A DNA stretch of 64,000 bases, taken from contig PDSJ01000024.1 in assembly GCA_002748425.1 (NCBI GenBank), positions 30,568 to 94,567 of the forward strand, in the 5' to 3' direction. Below the pieces are notes generated by a model that worked only from the letters and a program-made list of their open reading frames with translations, did not search any database and had not been told where the DNA came from. This document shows positions 54,230 to 63,401 of the stretch, one piece after another. Position 1 is the first letter of the stretch. The number at the start of each line of letters is the position of its first letter. Origin of the DNA: a candidate division KSB3 bacterium (lineage in GTDB: Bacteria; Moduliflexota; Moduliflexia; Moduliflexales; Moduliflexaceae). Made by a program: the position numbers and the translations under genes.

Positions 54230-55807
54230 TTGAAAAAGAACAACTGTCAGGAAAAGGCGCAAGCATTTTTAGCAATCGCGCCACAGTTTCAATTGGGGCG
54301 TTTAGTGACGGAGCAGCAGCATCCGAAGACGATGAGGCTTTCGATAATGGCCCGCGAAGATCTGCCGCAGGCGCTTAAGGTCCTGAAAGAAATCGATCTG
54401 AAGACTCTGGCGGTTCTGCAAGAGAAACTCGATGACGTGCATCAACTCGCTGATGCCGTTCGAGACTGTATAGAGCGGCAGGGACGAATCTTTCTTTGCG
54501 GCTGCGGGGCAACCGGCCGCCTCTCTCTCACCCTGGAGACCGTATGGCGCAGGCTTCATCCCGAGCCGGAGCTCTGCGATCGGGTGATCGCATTTATGGC
54601 AGGAGGCGATATTGCCTTGATTAAAGCGGTGGAGGAATTTGAGGATTTTCCAAACTACGGAGCGCGGCAGTTAGTGGATCTGGGCTTTTCCTCAAAGGAC
54701 TTGCTTATCAGCAGCACCGAAGGCGGCGAAACGCCCTTTGTGATCGGAGCCACTGAAAAAGCCGCTGAACTTTCCGAACTCGCGCCATATTTTCTCTATT
54801 GCAATCCGGATGAGATCCTTGCGGAAGTCGCCGAACGGTCAAAGCGTGTCCTGGACAATCAGCATATCCGCAAAGTGAATCTGACGGTCGGTCCAATGGC
54901 GATTTCCGGATCGACCAGAATGCAGGCGACCACGAGTCTCATGCTGGCGGTCGGCCTTGCATTGAACCATTATACGGCTGTTGATCGCAAAACTACTGAG
55001 GATTGGCATACGTCTCCACTCACTCGATCACTTCATGCGCTCTACAACTTTTATCAAGAACTGGATATAAGCTTCCTCAACGAGTTTATCGTCGCAGAAA
55101 GTTCGTGGTATCAGAAGAATGGATATCTTTTTTACAAAAGCGATCCGAAATTTGCGCTCACGATTTTGACAGATACAACCGAGCGTGCGCCGACCTTCAG
55201 TCTCTCCCCGTTTGAAAATCTTCAGGATTGTGAACGAGTCGATTTTTCCCCGGCTTTGTGCTATCTCCTGCTCGCTGAGGCTGAGAATACGCAGCAAGCC
55301 TGGCGGCTTTTGTTAGGGCGTGAACCACGCGCACTCGACTGGAACGGTTTCGAAGGGCGAGTGGATCTGCAACGCTTGTATGGTCATGACTTCAGCCGCA
55401 GAATTCTCCAGCAGCGGGAATCGTATCTTTCCGACCATCCACATGCCGTGTTTACGATCAAAGAAGATGGTGACTCGCTCAGCTTTCAATTGCAATCCTG
55501 CTCGTACAGGCTCACGGTTCAAGGGATAAGTGAACTTGCAAGGCAACTTGTACTCAAAATGCTGCTGAATAGCCACTCAAGCTTAGTCATGGGACGGCTG
55601 GGACGCTATGAAGGGAACTTGATGACCTGGGTCAGGCCGAGCAACAACAAGCTCATCGACCGCACGATCCGGTATGTCAGGGTTCTGCTGGAACAACGTG
55701 GTATCAACGTCTCCTATGAAGATGCCGCTGTTGTCTGTTTCCAGGAAATGGAGACAACAAAGCCCCATGAGCCGATCGTTCTCAAGATCTTATCACACTT
55801 TCTCTAA
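54230..55807 (+). CDS. Tandem SIS-domain protein, MurQ/glucokinase-regulator-like
   Basis: About 525 aa. The first SIS domain (about 70-230) has GCGATGRLSL and SSTEGGETPFVIGA, close to MurQ motifs (GAGTSGRL and a Ser/Gly-rich loop). A TEQQHP stretch at residue about 27 matches the start of MurQ. A second, weaker SIS-like half follows to the end, as in animal glucokinase regulatory protein (GKRP). MurQ cleaves the lactyl ether of MurNAc 6-phosphate; GKRP binds fructose 6-phosphate. Here it may be an etherase, an isomerase or a regulator. The TTG start at 54230 has no ribosome binding site; the position between two permease pairs suggests it acts on the imported sugar. Confidence 0.7.
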   Translation: MKKNNCQEKAQAFLAIAPQFQLGRLVTEQQHPKTMRLSIMAREDLPQALKVLKEIDLKTLAVLQEKLDDVHQLADAVRDCIERQGRIFLCGCGATGRLSLTLETVWRRLHPEPELCDRVIAFMAGGDIALIKAVEEFEDFPNYGARQLVDLGFSSKDLLISSTEGGETPFVIGATEKAAELSELAPYFLYCNPDEILAEVAERSKRVLDNQHIRKVNLTVGPMAISGSTRMQATTSLMLAVGLALNHYTAVDRKTTEDWHTSPLTRSLHALYNFYQELDISFLNEFIVAESSWYQKNGYLFYKSDPKFALTILTDTTERAPTFSLSPFENLQDCERVDFSPALCYLLLAEAENTQQAWRLLLGREPRALDWNGFEGRVDLQRLYGHDFSRRILQQRESYLSDHPHAVFTIKEDGDSLSFQLQSCSYRLTVQGISELARQLVLKMLLNSHSSLVMGRLGRYEGNLMTWVRPSNNKLIDRTIRYVRVLLEQRGINVSYEDAAVVCFQEMETTKPHEPIVLKILSHFL

Positions 55808-55816
55808 CACGCTGAT

Positions 55817-56719
55817 ATGAAAAATTTTGTCTCCCGCTGCTTGAATAATGAGCGTCGTCTGGCCTATACGATTATCCTGCCGGGTTTTCTACTGCTATGG
55901 CTTTTCGCGTATCTGCCGGCCTTGCAATCGCTGCGTTTCAGTTTCATGCGTTACAACATCAAGATGCCCCATGCGATCAAATTCAGAGGGCTGTACAATT
56001 ATCACAACGTCCTCAGCGATCCAGTGTTCTGGCAGAGTGTGGGACGGGTGTTGTTTTTTATGGCTCTCAGCAGCATGTTGGTGATGACAATTGCGCTGGG
56101 GATGGCCTTGGTTCTGCATCAAAAATTTCCGGGACGAGGTCTCCTGCGGACTCTCGTGATTCTGCCCTGGGCGATTCCGCCGGTGGTGAACGGTTTTCTC
56201 TGGAAGTGGATTTTAAATGGTGAGTATGGCGCCTTGAACGGCTTGCTCTACCAACTGGGCATGATCCGGGACTATCAGTTCTGGATGGCGAACTCGCTGG
56301 CCGCTCTGACCTTTGCGGTTCTCACGTTCGTCTGGCGCTATGCTCCCTTTATCACGATTCTCTATCTCGGCGTATTACAGTCCATTCCCAGCGATCTTTA
56401 TGAACAGGCCACTGTCGACGGCGCAGGCCTGTTGAAGCGCTTTTGGTATATCACCCTGCCGATGTTGTCGAAGGTTGGCGGGATTGCCCTGATTCTCACG
56501 CTGATCGCGGCTTTTACGGTCTTTGATGATATTGTGACACTGACCGGCTCGTATCCGACCTTTTACGAGGCCACTAAAACCCCCATGATTAACAACTACG
56601 AAGTTACGTTTGGCATGGGACGTTTCGGGCGTGGTGCGGCAATGGCCTATCTGATCGGGATTCTGCTCTTCGGGCTGACATCGTTCTATATTCGCCTCAG
56701 CCTGAAAAACGAAGAATGA
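55817..56719 (+). CDS. Sugar ABC transporter permease, MalF-like (pair B)
   Basis: 300 aa, six membrane segments, coupling loop EQATVDGAGLLKRFWYITLPML near residue 195. It starts 9 bases after the SIS gene stop, so it is tightly coupled. The N-terminus ENERRLAYTIILPGFLLLWLF-type layout is typical of UgpA/MalF. It pairs with the next gene. Confidence 0.9.
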   Translation: MKNFVSRCLNNERRLAYTIILPGFLLLWLFAYLPALQSLRFSFMRYNIKMPHAIKFRGLYNYHNVLSDPVFWQSVGRVLFFMALSSMLVMTIALGMALVLHQKFPGRGLLRTLVILPWAIPPVVNGFLWKWILNGEYGALNGLLYQLGMIRDYQFWMANSLAALTFAVLTFVWRYAPFITILYLGVLQSIPSDLYEQATVDGAGLLKRFWYITLPMLSKVGGIALILTLIAAFTVFDDIVTLTGSYPTFYEATKTPMINNYEVTFGMGRFGRGAAMAYLIGILLFGLTSFYIRLSLKNEE

Positions 56720-56867
56720 TGAAAGAAGATTTAATGACGCGGTCATGCGGATATTTTCAGAACAACGGCATGATGTTCGGTATTCGTGCCCATGCAGGAC
56801 CAGCGCCAGGCTGCGCACATTCAGCTTCATGCCGAATGCATGCTGCCGGATTCCTCAAAAGACTGTG

Positions 56868-57740
56868 ATGAGATTACAACGACTGATTCCTAAAATCGTG
56901 CTGGGGCTTGCAATCGTTTTGATCCTGTGCTGGACACTCGGCCCCTTTTATTGGGTTATCATTTCTGCCATTTCACCCCGCGTTGAGCTCTATGCCAAGC
57001 CGCCGCACTGGTTTCCTCAGAATCCCACTTTACATGCCTTTCACTCGGTTCTGATAGAAGGGGAAGGTTTTCGCGGTGGGGGCGGGATCAGCGCTGCCAC
57101 ACTGATCCGCAAAGGCTTGTACAATTCGCTGGTGATCGCCCTGGTGACCACATCTTTAGTCATGATCGCCAGCCCGCTGCTGGGCTACGCCTTTTCGCGC
57201 TTACACTTTCCGGGCCGCACACTCTTTTTTATCGTCTTTATCGGTATTATCGCGCTGCCTCCATGGCCGGTCTTGATTGGTCTGTTTGCAGAGTTCAGCT
57301 ATTTGCAATTGCTGGATAGCAAGATCGGCTTAATCCTGCTCTCCTTCACGTTCCGTATTCCCTTTGAAACCTGGTTTATGAAAGGCTATTTTGAAGCCAT
57401 CCCCCGCGATGTCGAAGACGCTGCACGGATCGACGGGTGCAGTTATCTGGGGACGCTCTTCAGGGTCAGTATTCCAATGGTCATGCCCGGATTGATCGCA
57501 GTATCGATCATCTCCTTTCTTTTTAGCTGGAACATGTTCGCTGCGCCGCTGATCCTGACCTATACACTGAAATCGAAACCGCTGACCGTGGCCATGACGG
57601 AATTTATCGGGCAATATTACGTCCACTGGGACTTAATGTCAGCAGCGGCGCTGGTGGCAATCGTGCCACCGATACTCGTGGTGCTGTTTTTTCAAAAATT
57701 TCTTGTCAAGGGTCTGACCGCTGGAGCGGTAAAAGCCTGA
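56868..57740 (+). CDS. Sugar ABC transporter permease, MalG-like (pair B)
   Basis: About 290 aa, six membrane segments. The coupling loop EDAARIDGCSYLGTLFRVSIPMV is near residue 185; the ending GLTAGAVKA is the MalG-type C-terminus. ATG 56868 gives the family N-terminus; no ribosome binding site is clear, and an in-frame ATG at 56829 would add 13 residues. It is the last gene of the operon. Confidence 0.88.
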   Translation: MRLQRLIPKIVLGLAIVLILCWTLGPFYWVIISAISPRVELYAKPPHWFPQNPTLHAFHSVLIEGEGFRGGGGISAATLIRKGLYNSLVIALVTTSLVMIASPLLGYAFSRLHFPGRTLFFIVFIGIIALPPWPVLIGLFAEFSYLQLLDSKIGLILLSFTFRIPFETWFMKGYFEAIPRDVEDAARIDGCSYLGTLFRVSIPMVMPGLIAVSIISFLFSWNMFAAPLILTYTLKSKPLTVAMTEFIGQYYVHWDLMSAAALVAIVPPILVVLFFQKFLVKGLTAGAVKA

Positions 57741-57867
57741 GAGCTGCCGGAGAAGAGATGATACCTATCTCAGGCGAGCTACGGAACTTTTGATGACAAT
57801 TATCCTGGTCTGAGAGGCTGAGCAGATTTCGCGCGTTAGTGAAGAGCGGATGGAAGCTTTGACACAA

Positions 57868-58242
57868 TCAACCGGCAGCCTCTGGATATTCCAGCAACTT
57901 TTTCACGACAAAATCGGCAATATCAGGGCTGATCTGGGACGTCGCACGAGTGAATCGGGCCGCGACAGCCTCCTGGTTGAAAAGACTGTCAGCCAGGAGA
58001 ACCGGGGTCGCTTTTACCTTACCTGGACGCTGTTCGCCGTCATCGATGCGATGATGACTGTACCCGGAGTCTTGCCGCCACGTGAGAGCTCTTGGCGTAC
58101 CCTCTGCATCATAGCATAATTGAAAACCGAGAATTGTTCCTGCGTCATCCGACCACACGATCAGATCGAAATATTTATCACTGAACCAGCGGCGCTTTCC
58201 TTCACCTTCAACTTGTCTGATATGCTCGTATTCTCTCAACAT
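57868..58242 (-). CDS. Conserved hypothetical protein
   Basis: 124-aa soluble protein. The start REYEHIRQVEGEGKRRWFSD, then WRQDSGYSHHRIDDGE and a C-terminal helix, resembles a small conserved family seen in several environmental bacteria, without known function. The region is rich in Trp, Arg and Asp. It is 28 bases downstream of the hydrolase gene on the same strand, so the two may be co-transcribed. Confidence 0.7.
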   Translation of the reverse strand: MLREYEHIRQVEGEGKRRWFSDKYFDLIVWSDDAGTILGFQLCYDAEGTPRALTWRQDSGYSHHRIDDGEQRPGKVKATPVLLADSLFNQEAVAARFTRATSQISPDIADFVVKKLLEYPEAAG

Positions 58243-58270
58243 TTTTTCTTTTGAGATTCTTTGAAGATTA

Positions 58271-58942
58271 TTATAATGTCCTCTCGTGGAAAAATGATCC
58301 GGTTCTCAAAAACTGTTCGGCCTGACGCAGCACGTCCCTATCCTTCATAATAAAGGTGTGGGTTTTATGGACCAGAAGAAAATCCCGCATCCCCGCCACT
58401 TTCGCTCGTTCGACCGCGACCTTACCGTCATCAGCCCCTGGAATGATGTAAGAATGCACAAACTCGAAGCTTTTGTCACCGGCAATCACGCCAAGTTCGA
58501 AATTCACCGGCCCTAGTTTGACCGGCAGGCTCAGCTCGTCAGTGCCCAATTGTTGTCCTGCCGGTCCCAGCAGCCAACGAAACAGAAAGCAGTGTCGCTG
58601 CCGATCAACTACTTCAGTCCCCTGATTGGGCGGAGCCAGCATGACCACACGTCCGAGCGTTTCCAGAGGGAACTGCGCCAAATAATTCCGCACGAGAATT
58701 CCTCCCATAGAGTGGGTGACAAAGTGGATTTTTTTATCTTTCTCCCGGCAATAGTTCTCGAGAAAGGTCGCAAGATAGCCTTTTGCCAGCGTGTCGATGT
58801 CATATTTTGTAGAAGGGTACTCAAAGTTCAGGGCATGATAGCCTTTTCGCGCTAAAAATTTTTGGGCTTTTTTCATCGAACGTCCGGTACGTCCCAAACC
58901 GTGAACCACAATCACATAATCACCTGTGGCGGCCATATTCAT
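58271..58942 (-). CDS. Alpha/beta-hydrolase (lipase/esterase-like)
   Basis: 223 aa. VIVVHGLGRTG gives the oxyanion-hole region near residue 15, THSMGGI near 78 the nucleophile Ser in its GxSxG-like elbow (here T-H-S-M-G), and a PGADDGKV stretch near 170 holds the acid Asp, with a late His in KTHTF. No signal peptide, so cytoplasmic. GGAGG five bases before ATG 58942 sets the start. Resembles short lipase/esterase proteins (PGAP1/LipA-like); substrate unknown. Confidence 0.85.
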   Translation of the reverse strand: MNMAATGDYVIVVHGLGRTGRSMKKAQKFLARKGYHALNFEYPSTKYDIDTLAKGYLATFLENYCREKDKKIHFVTHSMGGILVRNYLAQFPLETLGRVVMLAPPNQGTEVVDRQRHCFLFRWLLGPAGQQLGTDELSLPVKLGPVNFELGVIAGDKSFEFVHSYIIPGADDGKVAVERAKVAGMRDFLLVHKTHTFIMKDRDVLRQAEQFLRTGSFFHERTL

Positions 58943-59039
58943 TATTTCCTCCCCTTCCATCTGAATACCGCCTGCGCAATTGAACAAAAAACGCCGGGCA
59001 ACTGCAGGATCACGCACGAGAATATCCGTCGAGTTTTTT

Positions 59040-59340
59040 TCATCCTGCCATCGTCTCGACCAGTCTCGGCAGGTTCTGTAAATAGACACATCCCGGTCCC
59101 GTCAGTTTCGTTACAAAGAGCCCTTCTGCACCGAAAAGCGCATTGTGTGAAATCCTCCGATACATTGCAGATCGCAATTCACTGTTGAGGAAAAGGCTGG
59201 CAGACAGCCGGAATCCACTCGCAGTTCCTCTCCAGGCGACAGACAGTGTTCGATAATCGTTCCTCCTCCATTGGCATGAGATGATCTTTGATCCCTCAAA
59301 AGCCAATACAATGACATATCCTGGCCCAAATGGAGCTGTC
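59040..59340 (-). pseudogene. Relic of an AIM24-family gene, frameshifted twice
   Basis: The C-terminal part of an AIM24/TIGR00266-like protein can be read only by changing frames. GPGYVIVLAFEGSKI is in one frame. The next frame gives NGGGTIIEHCLSPGEELRVD and GCLPAF. The sequence then returns to the first frame for NALFGAEGLFVTKL and TGPGCVYLQNLP, ending at 59040. Family members have these blocks continuous (GGTIIE, VDTGC, LFGGEGLF, GPG.VWLQS). The N-terminal half is not recognisable upstream. Either a decayed gene or sequencing errors. Confidence 0.65.
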
Positions 59341-59779
59341 TTTCGCCTGCTTCTCCTCTTTCGGCACAGTGCTGCCCGGCGCATATTGACACCTCTGGCT
59401 TTGAGTACCGCTGCAAAACTCACTGCTCCCCGAAGTTTTTTCACTCCGGTTCGCCGGTCATCTTCCGACATAGCCGCCTCCACTCCTGCACGGTAACGAT
59501 ATCTTTCCATGGAGGTCGCTGTTTTTTCATGACGACGTCTTGCAGCCAGGCGTACATCCCTGGCAGAGTACCTTACATAATGCTGCACTTTTGCCAAGGG
59601 GGCACCGGACAATCTGCGTGCAAAGGGACAGCCCATGCCATCACTGAGAAGACATGCTGCGCTGCGCTTTCGCTGCCTTTCAGACCTCTGGAGTGTTTGG
59701 CTTCCAGTTGTAAACGACTGGGATATTGATACCAATTTGCGGAGAATTGAACAATTCTGAGCTGCGGATCAGGGAAAAA
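59341..59779. other. Degraded region, no intact gene
   Basis: Open frames here (for example a 231-codon frame on the minus strand from 59735) have Arg-rich, non-globular composition and cover the AIM24 relic only in part. I see no ribosome binding site or family match. Confidence 0.5.
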
Positions 59780-60645
59780 TCAGTCTTCCGATTCCAAAAA
59801 TTTCTGAAATTCATCTAAGTTATTGACCGTCACCACTTTTTTCAGCAAATCTTTTAATTTCACGAGATCGGCTATGCGATTGATCGACACGATGAAGGTC
59901 TGCGGAATATTTTCAAAGCGTGTCTGGAGAATCTCAACAACATCCTCACGCGATTTTTCCAAAAGTCCTTGCTGAAATCCTTGTTGAAGTCCCTGTTGCA
60001 TCCCTTTTTTTATACCTTGGCGTTCGAAACTCGTCACGTATTGCATGTTTTGTTCCTCCTCGAACTGCGCGATGGCTTCATCGAAACGCTGTTCCAAGTC
60101 TTCCGGTAATACCATAATCCAGTCAATAAAGCGGGCCAATTCTAAAATATCTTCCTTTGAATAGCCTCGTTCATACAGCATCTTGAAGATACGCAATTTC
60201 CATTGTAAGCGGTCCTCCGAATTTTTTCGGGTCGCACGAGTTTTCAAAAATGACGAAATTGTTCCGGTCTCCATTTTTCTCTTTCATCGGCCAGCACGAC
60301 GAGTGAACAGATCGGGCGTTCATAGCGGTCGAACAAGCGATAGTTATACACATACATGCGTTTCTCAAATTCGATGTCATAAAAGCCCTGGACTTCCACA
60401 TGCACAAAAACCCAGATATCGTCTCCATTATCCTTTTTGACAACCCGGACAAGTTTATCCACCAGACGGCGTCCCAGTTCCGCATCTCGCACAACTTGTT
60501 GTAATTTTTTATCAAGAAAGAGGTACTCTGTCTTCCAATCGATTCCCTGATGAACGTCAGGAAAAAAGAAGGCCATAAATTCCTCGAGATACTTTTCCAG
60601 CATCTCTTTCCAGGGGCTGTCGTAATCTGTGTATTGTTCAGTCAT
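59780..60645 (-). pseudogene. Rpn-type (PDDEXK transposase-like) nuclease gene, disrupted
   Basis: Two overlapping frames belong to one protein. The first (from 60645) starts DSPWKEMLEKYLEEF and contains VFVHVEVQG, the PD-(D/E)XK-like core of recombination-promoting nuclease/putative transposase proteins, ending near WRPEQFRH. The second resumes at LKTRATRKNSEDRLQWK, then ELARFIDWIMVLPE, and a glutamine-repeat KKGMQQGLQQGFQQG typical of the family. About 40 residues that normally join them are missing and the frame shifts at about 60250. Probably nonfunctional. Confidence 0.75.
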
Positions 60646-60984
60646 TATATAGCCTGCCTGCTCCTCTCAGATCACGTTTATCCACGGTCTCGGACGCATC
60701 GATTTTAACATAGCGCAGGAGAGGAATTTTGTCAAATAGTTCTGCTCAAAGAGCAGCAAAATTTTCTTTTGCCTCAGGATCTCAGAGCAGAAAAAGAGCG
60801 CCGTTCACCTCTTTGCATTTTTTACAAAATCAGTGCAACACAATTTTGAAAAAGTCCAGCCAAGAGTCGCCCCAAAGCCAGGAGGTTCAAACTTACAGAC
60901 CTCCTTATCCCCAACCGCACCCTTATTTAAGACAGACATTCCATCTTTAGCTACTTTATGAACTTGTTTGAATGACTTTATTCC
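60646..60984. other. Intergenic, no gene seen
   Basis: AT-rich, with a small GGAGGT/ACCTCC hairpin near 60882-60903. No supported coding sequence. Confidence 0.5.
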
Positions 60985-61190
60985 TTGAGAAATGCCTTGT
61001 TTCCAGTTATCACCTTGCCAAATTGCAATTTGGTTATTTGCTGGGAGGATCTATTATTATCGAGCAAATTTTTCCTTTGCCCGGCATAGGCCGGCTTTTG
61101 CTTAATGCCATTGCAGGCAGGGATTTCCCTTTGCTGCAGGGCACTGTGGCTTTTCTTGCCATTATCTTTACCGGGTTGAATTGTTGTAAT
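60985..61190 (+). pseudogene. Relic of a DppB-type peptide ABC permease
   Basis: LRNALFPVIT in one frame continues, after a frameshift near 61020, as LQFGYLLGGSIIIEQIF, PLPGIGRLLLNAI and GRDFPLLQGTVA in another. This is the C-terminal third of dipeptide/nickel-type permeases (family motif near GGSVIVE and PGLGRLL). No other oligopeptide-permease genes remain. The protein cannot be made from this fragment. Confidence 0.7.
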
Positions 61191-61255
61191 GATAAAATAA
61201 TTCTTGCATTTTTTACAGTGTTCTGCTGAATCTGAACAGCATAATAGTATTAAAT

Positions 61256-61284
61256 GGATAGTATCGCTTTGAGTGATGCTATCC
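61256..61284. repeat. Hairpin after the permease relic
   Basis: GGATAGTATC and GATGCTATCC pair over ten positions with one wobble and a nine-base loop. No T run. Confidence 0.45.
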
Positions 61285-61337
61285 TTAATATGTCCGTTAG
61301 AAAAAACTCAGGAGGGTTTAAATGTAACTACTAAGCC

Positions 61338-61426
61338 CTCGAAGCACACGAAATGCTCGAAAAAACAAATGCCTGTTAACGATTTTATAGATTGTTGTTT
61401 TTCGTGCTTTTTTGTGTGTTTTGCGG
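61338..61426. repeat. Imperfect inverted repeat of the 'cacacgaa/ttcgtg' type
   Basis: A left arm around 61341-61366 (GAAGCACACGAAATGCTCGA) is roughly complementary to a right arm around 61395-61424 (TTTTTCGTGCTTTTTTGTGTG), about 20 of 28 positions. Similar short repeats are scattered in many environmental genomes. It lies in the gap before the APC-EIIA gene. Confidence 0.45.
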
Positions 61427-61547
61427 GTAAGAAAATAAGGCCGAGTCGTGTTTTTACAATATTAAAGTGAAGGCTAATGCCCCTGCCAGGGAATCTTTCA
61501 ACTTAAACTTGTTAAAGTCGTCGTTGCAATAACAAAGGAGGGTTTGA

Positions 61548-63401
61548 ATGAAATTAGAAAAAGAATTAGGGCTTCTCGATTTATTTTGCATCGCCTCTGG
61601 GGCAATGATTAGTTCCGGGTTGTTTGTATTGCCAGGTCTGGTGTATGCTGGAATCGGCCCGGCAGAGTTCGTGGCTTATTTTATTGCGGCTTTACTGGTA
61701 GTTCCGGCCATGTTTAGCAAAGCCGAACTGTCAACGGCTATGCCAAAAGCCGGAGGTACCTATTTTTTTATTGATCGCAGCATGGGCGGCGGATTTGGCA
61801 CTTTGGCGGGATTGTGTGCCTGGTTTTCGTTGAGCTTTAAAAGCGCCTTCGCCTTATTAGGAATCGGAGCGTTTACCACCTTAATTTCCCCTTCCATCAG
61901 TTATTGGCATATCAAACTTATTGCTGTATCTTTTTGTCTATTCTTTGCATTGATCAATTTTGTGGGAGTCGGCCATGCCGGGAAATTACAGATTGCCCTT
62001 GTCTTAGGTCTGATTGCTATTTTAATTGTCTATATCGCAAAGGGTTTGCCTCTGGTCCAGCTTGAGCATTTTCAGCCATTTATGCGAGGTTCGGCAAGAG
62101 ATCTTCTTGCTACAGCCGGCATGATTTTTATCTCATACGGTGGGCTTACCAAAATCGCCAGCGTGGCCGAAGAGGTTAAAAATCCTTCCAGAAATATTCC
62201 CCTCGGCATGCTGATATCGTTTTTTGTAGTGTCAATACTATATATCTTTACCGTATTTGTCACAGTAGGAGTGCTGGGTGACAATTTGATCAAAGCCGGT
62301 GGTCAGCCCTCATTAACCCCGATTTCTGATAGCGCCCATTTATTTATGGGGCATTGGGGGGAGCTTCTTCTGGCAGTTGGGGCAATCTTGGCTTTTATTT
62401 CCACCGGCAACGCCGGAATTATGGCGGCTTCGCGCGGTCCGATGGCAATGAGCCGCGATGGTCTGCTGCCGGATTTTTTCAAAAGTGTACATCCACGCTT
62501 TAAAACTCCCTATCATTCGATTTTTTTTACAAGCGCCTTTATGATTGTAGTAATTCTGTTTTTAGATTTAGGAATGCTTGTAAAAACAGCATCAACTCTA
62601 AAAATTCTGCTTTTTGGGGCAGTCAATATAGCCGTAATTATCATGCGTGAAAGCCGGGTGCAAAACTATCAACCGAAGTTTAAAGCGCCGCTTTACCCCT
62701 GGCTGCAAATCGCCGGTTTAATCAGCTATGGTTTCTTATTGTTCGAGATGGGGCCGCTGCCTCTGACAATTGCCGGATTTTTTATCGGCGTAAGCCTGCT
62801 ATGGTATTGGTTATATGGTAAGATTCATTCGAATCGCGAATCTGCGCTTGTCCATCTTGTCAGGCGGATCTCTCCGAAAGAACTAACTTCCTGTTCCCTG
62901 AACACAGAGTTACGTGAAATTCTCCTGGAACGCGATGAAATCGTCGCCGATAGGTTTGATCTGCTAGTGCAGAATGGTTTTGCGCTGGATTTTGAGCGCT
63001 CCCTGACAATGCAGGAGGCATTTAAAATCTTTGCTGAAACACTTGCGCCGAAAGTAGATTTGACGCAGAAAGAAATCTATGAACTTCTGATGGAACGAGA
63101 AAAGGATTCTTCAACCGTGATTGCTCAGAATATGGCGATCCCTCACATCATCTTACCTGGCAGACAACGATTTGAAATTTTATTGGCACGCTGCAAGGAG
63201 GGGATTCTCTTCGGTTCTCACCCTGATCCGGTACATGCGATTTTTGTGCTGGCCGGAACCTATGATGAACGTAATTTTCATCTCAAGGCTCTGATGTCGA
63301 TAGCGCAAGTTGTGCAAAAACCGGATTTTATGCACAACTGGCTCAAAGCCTCTGGTAAAGAAGGATTACGGGATATCGTATTATTAGGTAAGGTTAACTG
63401 A
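61548..63401 (+). CDS. APC-family amino-acid permease fused to a PTS EIIA (nitrogen/fructose-type) domain
   Basis: 617 aa. Residues about 1-430 form 12 membrane segments of the amino acid-polyamine-organocation family (GAMISSGLFVLPG in helix 1, NPSRNIPLGML in a later loop). A linker follows, then a C-terminal PTS_EIIA_2-like domain (about 465-615) with the phospho-His in MAIPHIIL (near His533). The EIIA domain may gate transport according to PTS phosphorylation (inference). AAAGGAGG is just before the ATG. Base use is more AT-rich than in the genes before it, and it follows a decayed zone, so transfer is possible. Confidence 0.9.
   Translation: MKLEKELGLLDLFCIASGAMISSGLFVLPGLVYAGIGPAEFVAYFIAALLVVPAMFSKAELSTAMPKAGGTYFFIDRSMGGGFGTLAGLCAWFSLSFKSAFALLGIGAFTTLISPSISYWHIKLIAVSFCLFFALINFVGVGHAGKLQIALVLGLIAILIVYIAKGLPLVQLEHFQPFMRGSARDLLATAGMIFISYGGLTKIASVAEEVKNPSRNIPLGMLISFFVVSILYIFTVFVTVGVLGDNLIKAGGQPSLTPISDSAHLFMGHWGELLLAVGAILAFISTGNAGIMAASRGPMAMSRDGLLPDFFKSVHPRFKTPYHSIFFTSAFMIVVILFLDLGMLVKTASTLKILLFGAVNIAVIIMRESRVQNYQPKFKAPLYPWLQIAGLISYGFLLFEMGPLPLTIAGFFIGVSLLWYWLYGKIHSNRESALVHLVRRISPKELTSCSLNTELREILLERDEIVADRFDLLVQNGFALDFERSLTMQEAFKIFAETLAPKVDLTQKEIYELLMEREKDSSTVIAQNMAIPHIILPGRQRFEILLARCKEGILFGSHPDPVHAIFVLAGTYDERNFHLKALMSIAQVVQKPDFMHNWLKASGKEGLRDIVLLGKVN

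Noticed and set aside
59040..59735. 231-codon minus-strand frame as an intact gene
   Set aside because: Its first two thirds are Arg-rich and unlike any protein; only the last part matches AIM24, and the missing middle is in another frame, so it is a relic.
61273..61470. 65-codon frame before the permease-EIIA gene
   Set aside because: It runs through an imperfect inverted repeat and low-complexity Lys/Cys/Phe sequence; no ribosome binding site.
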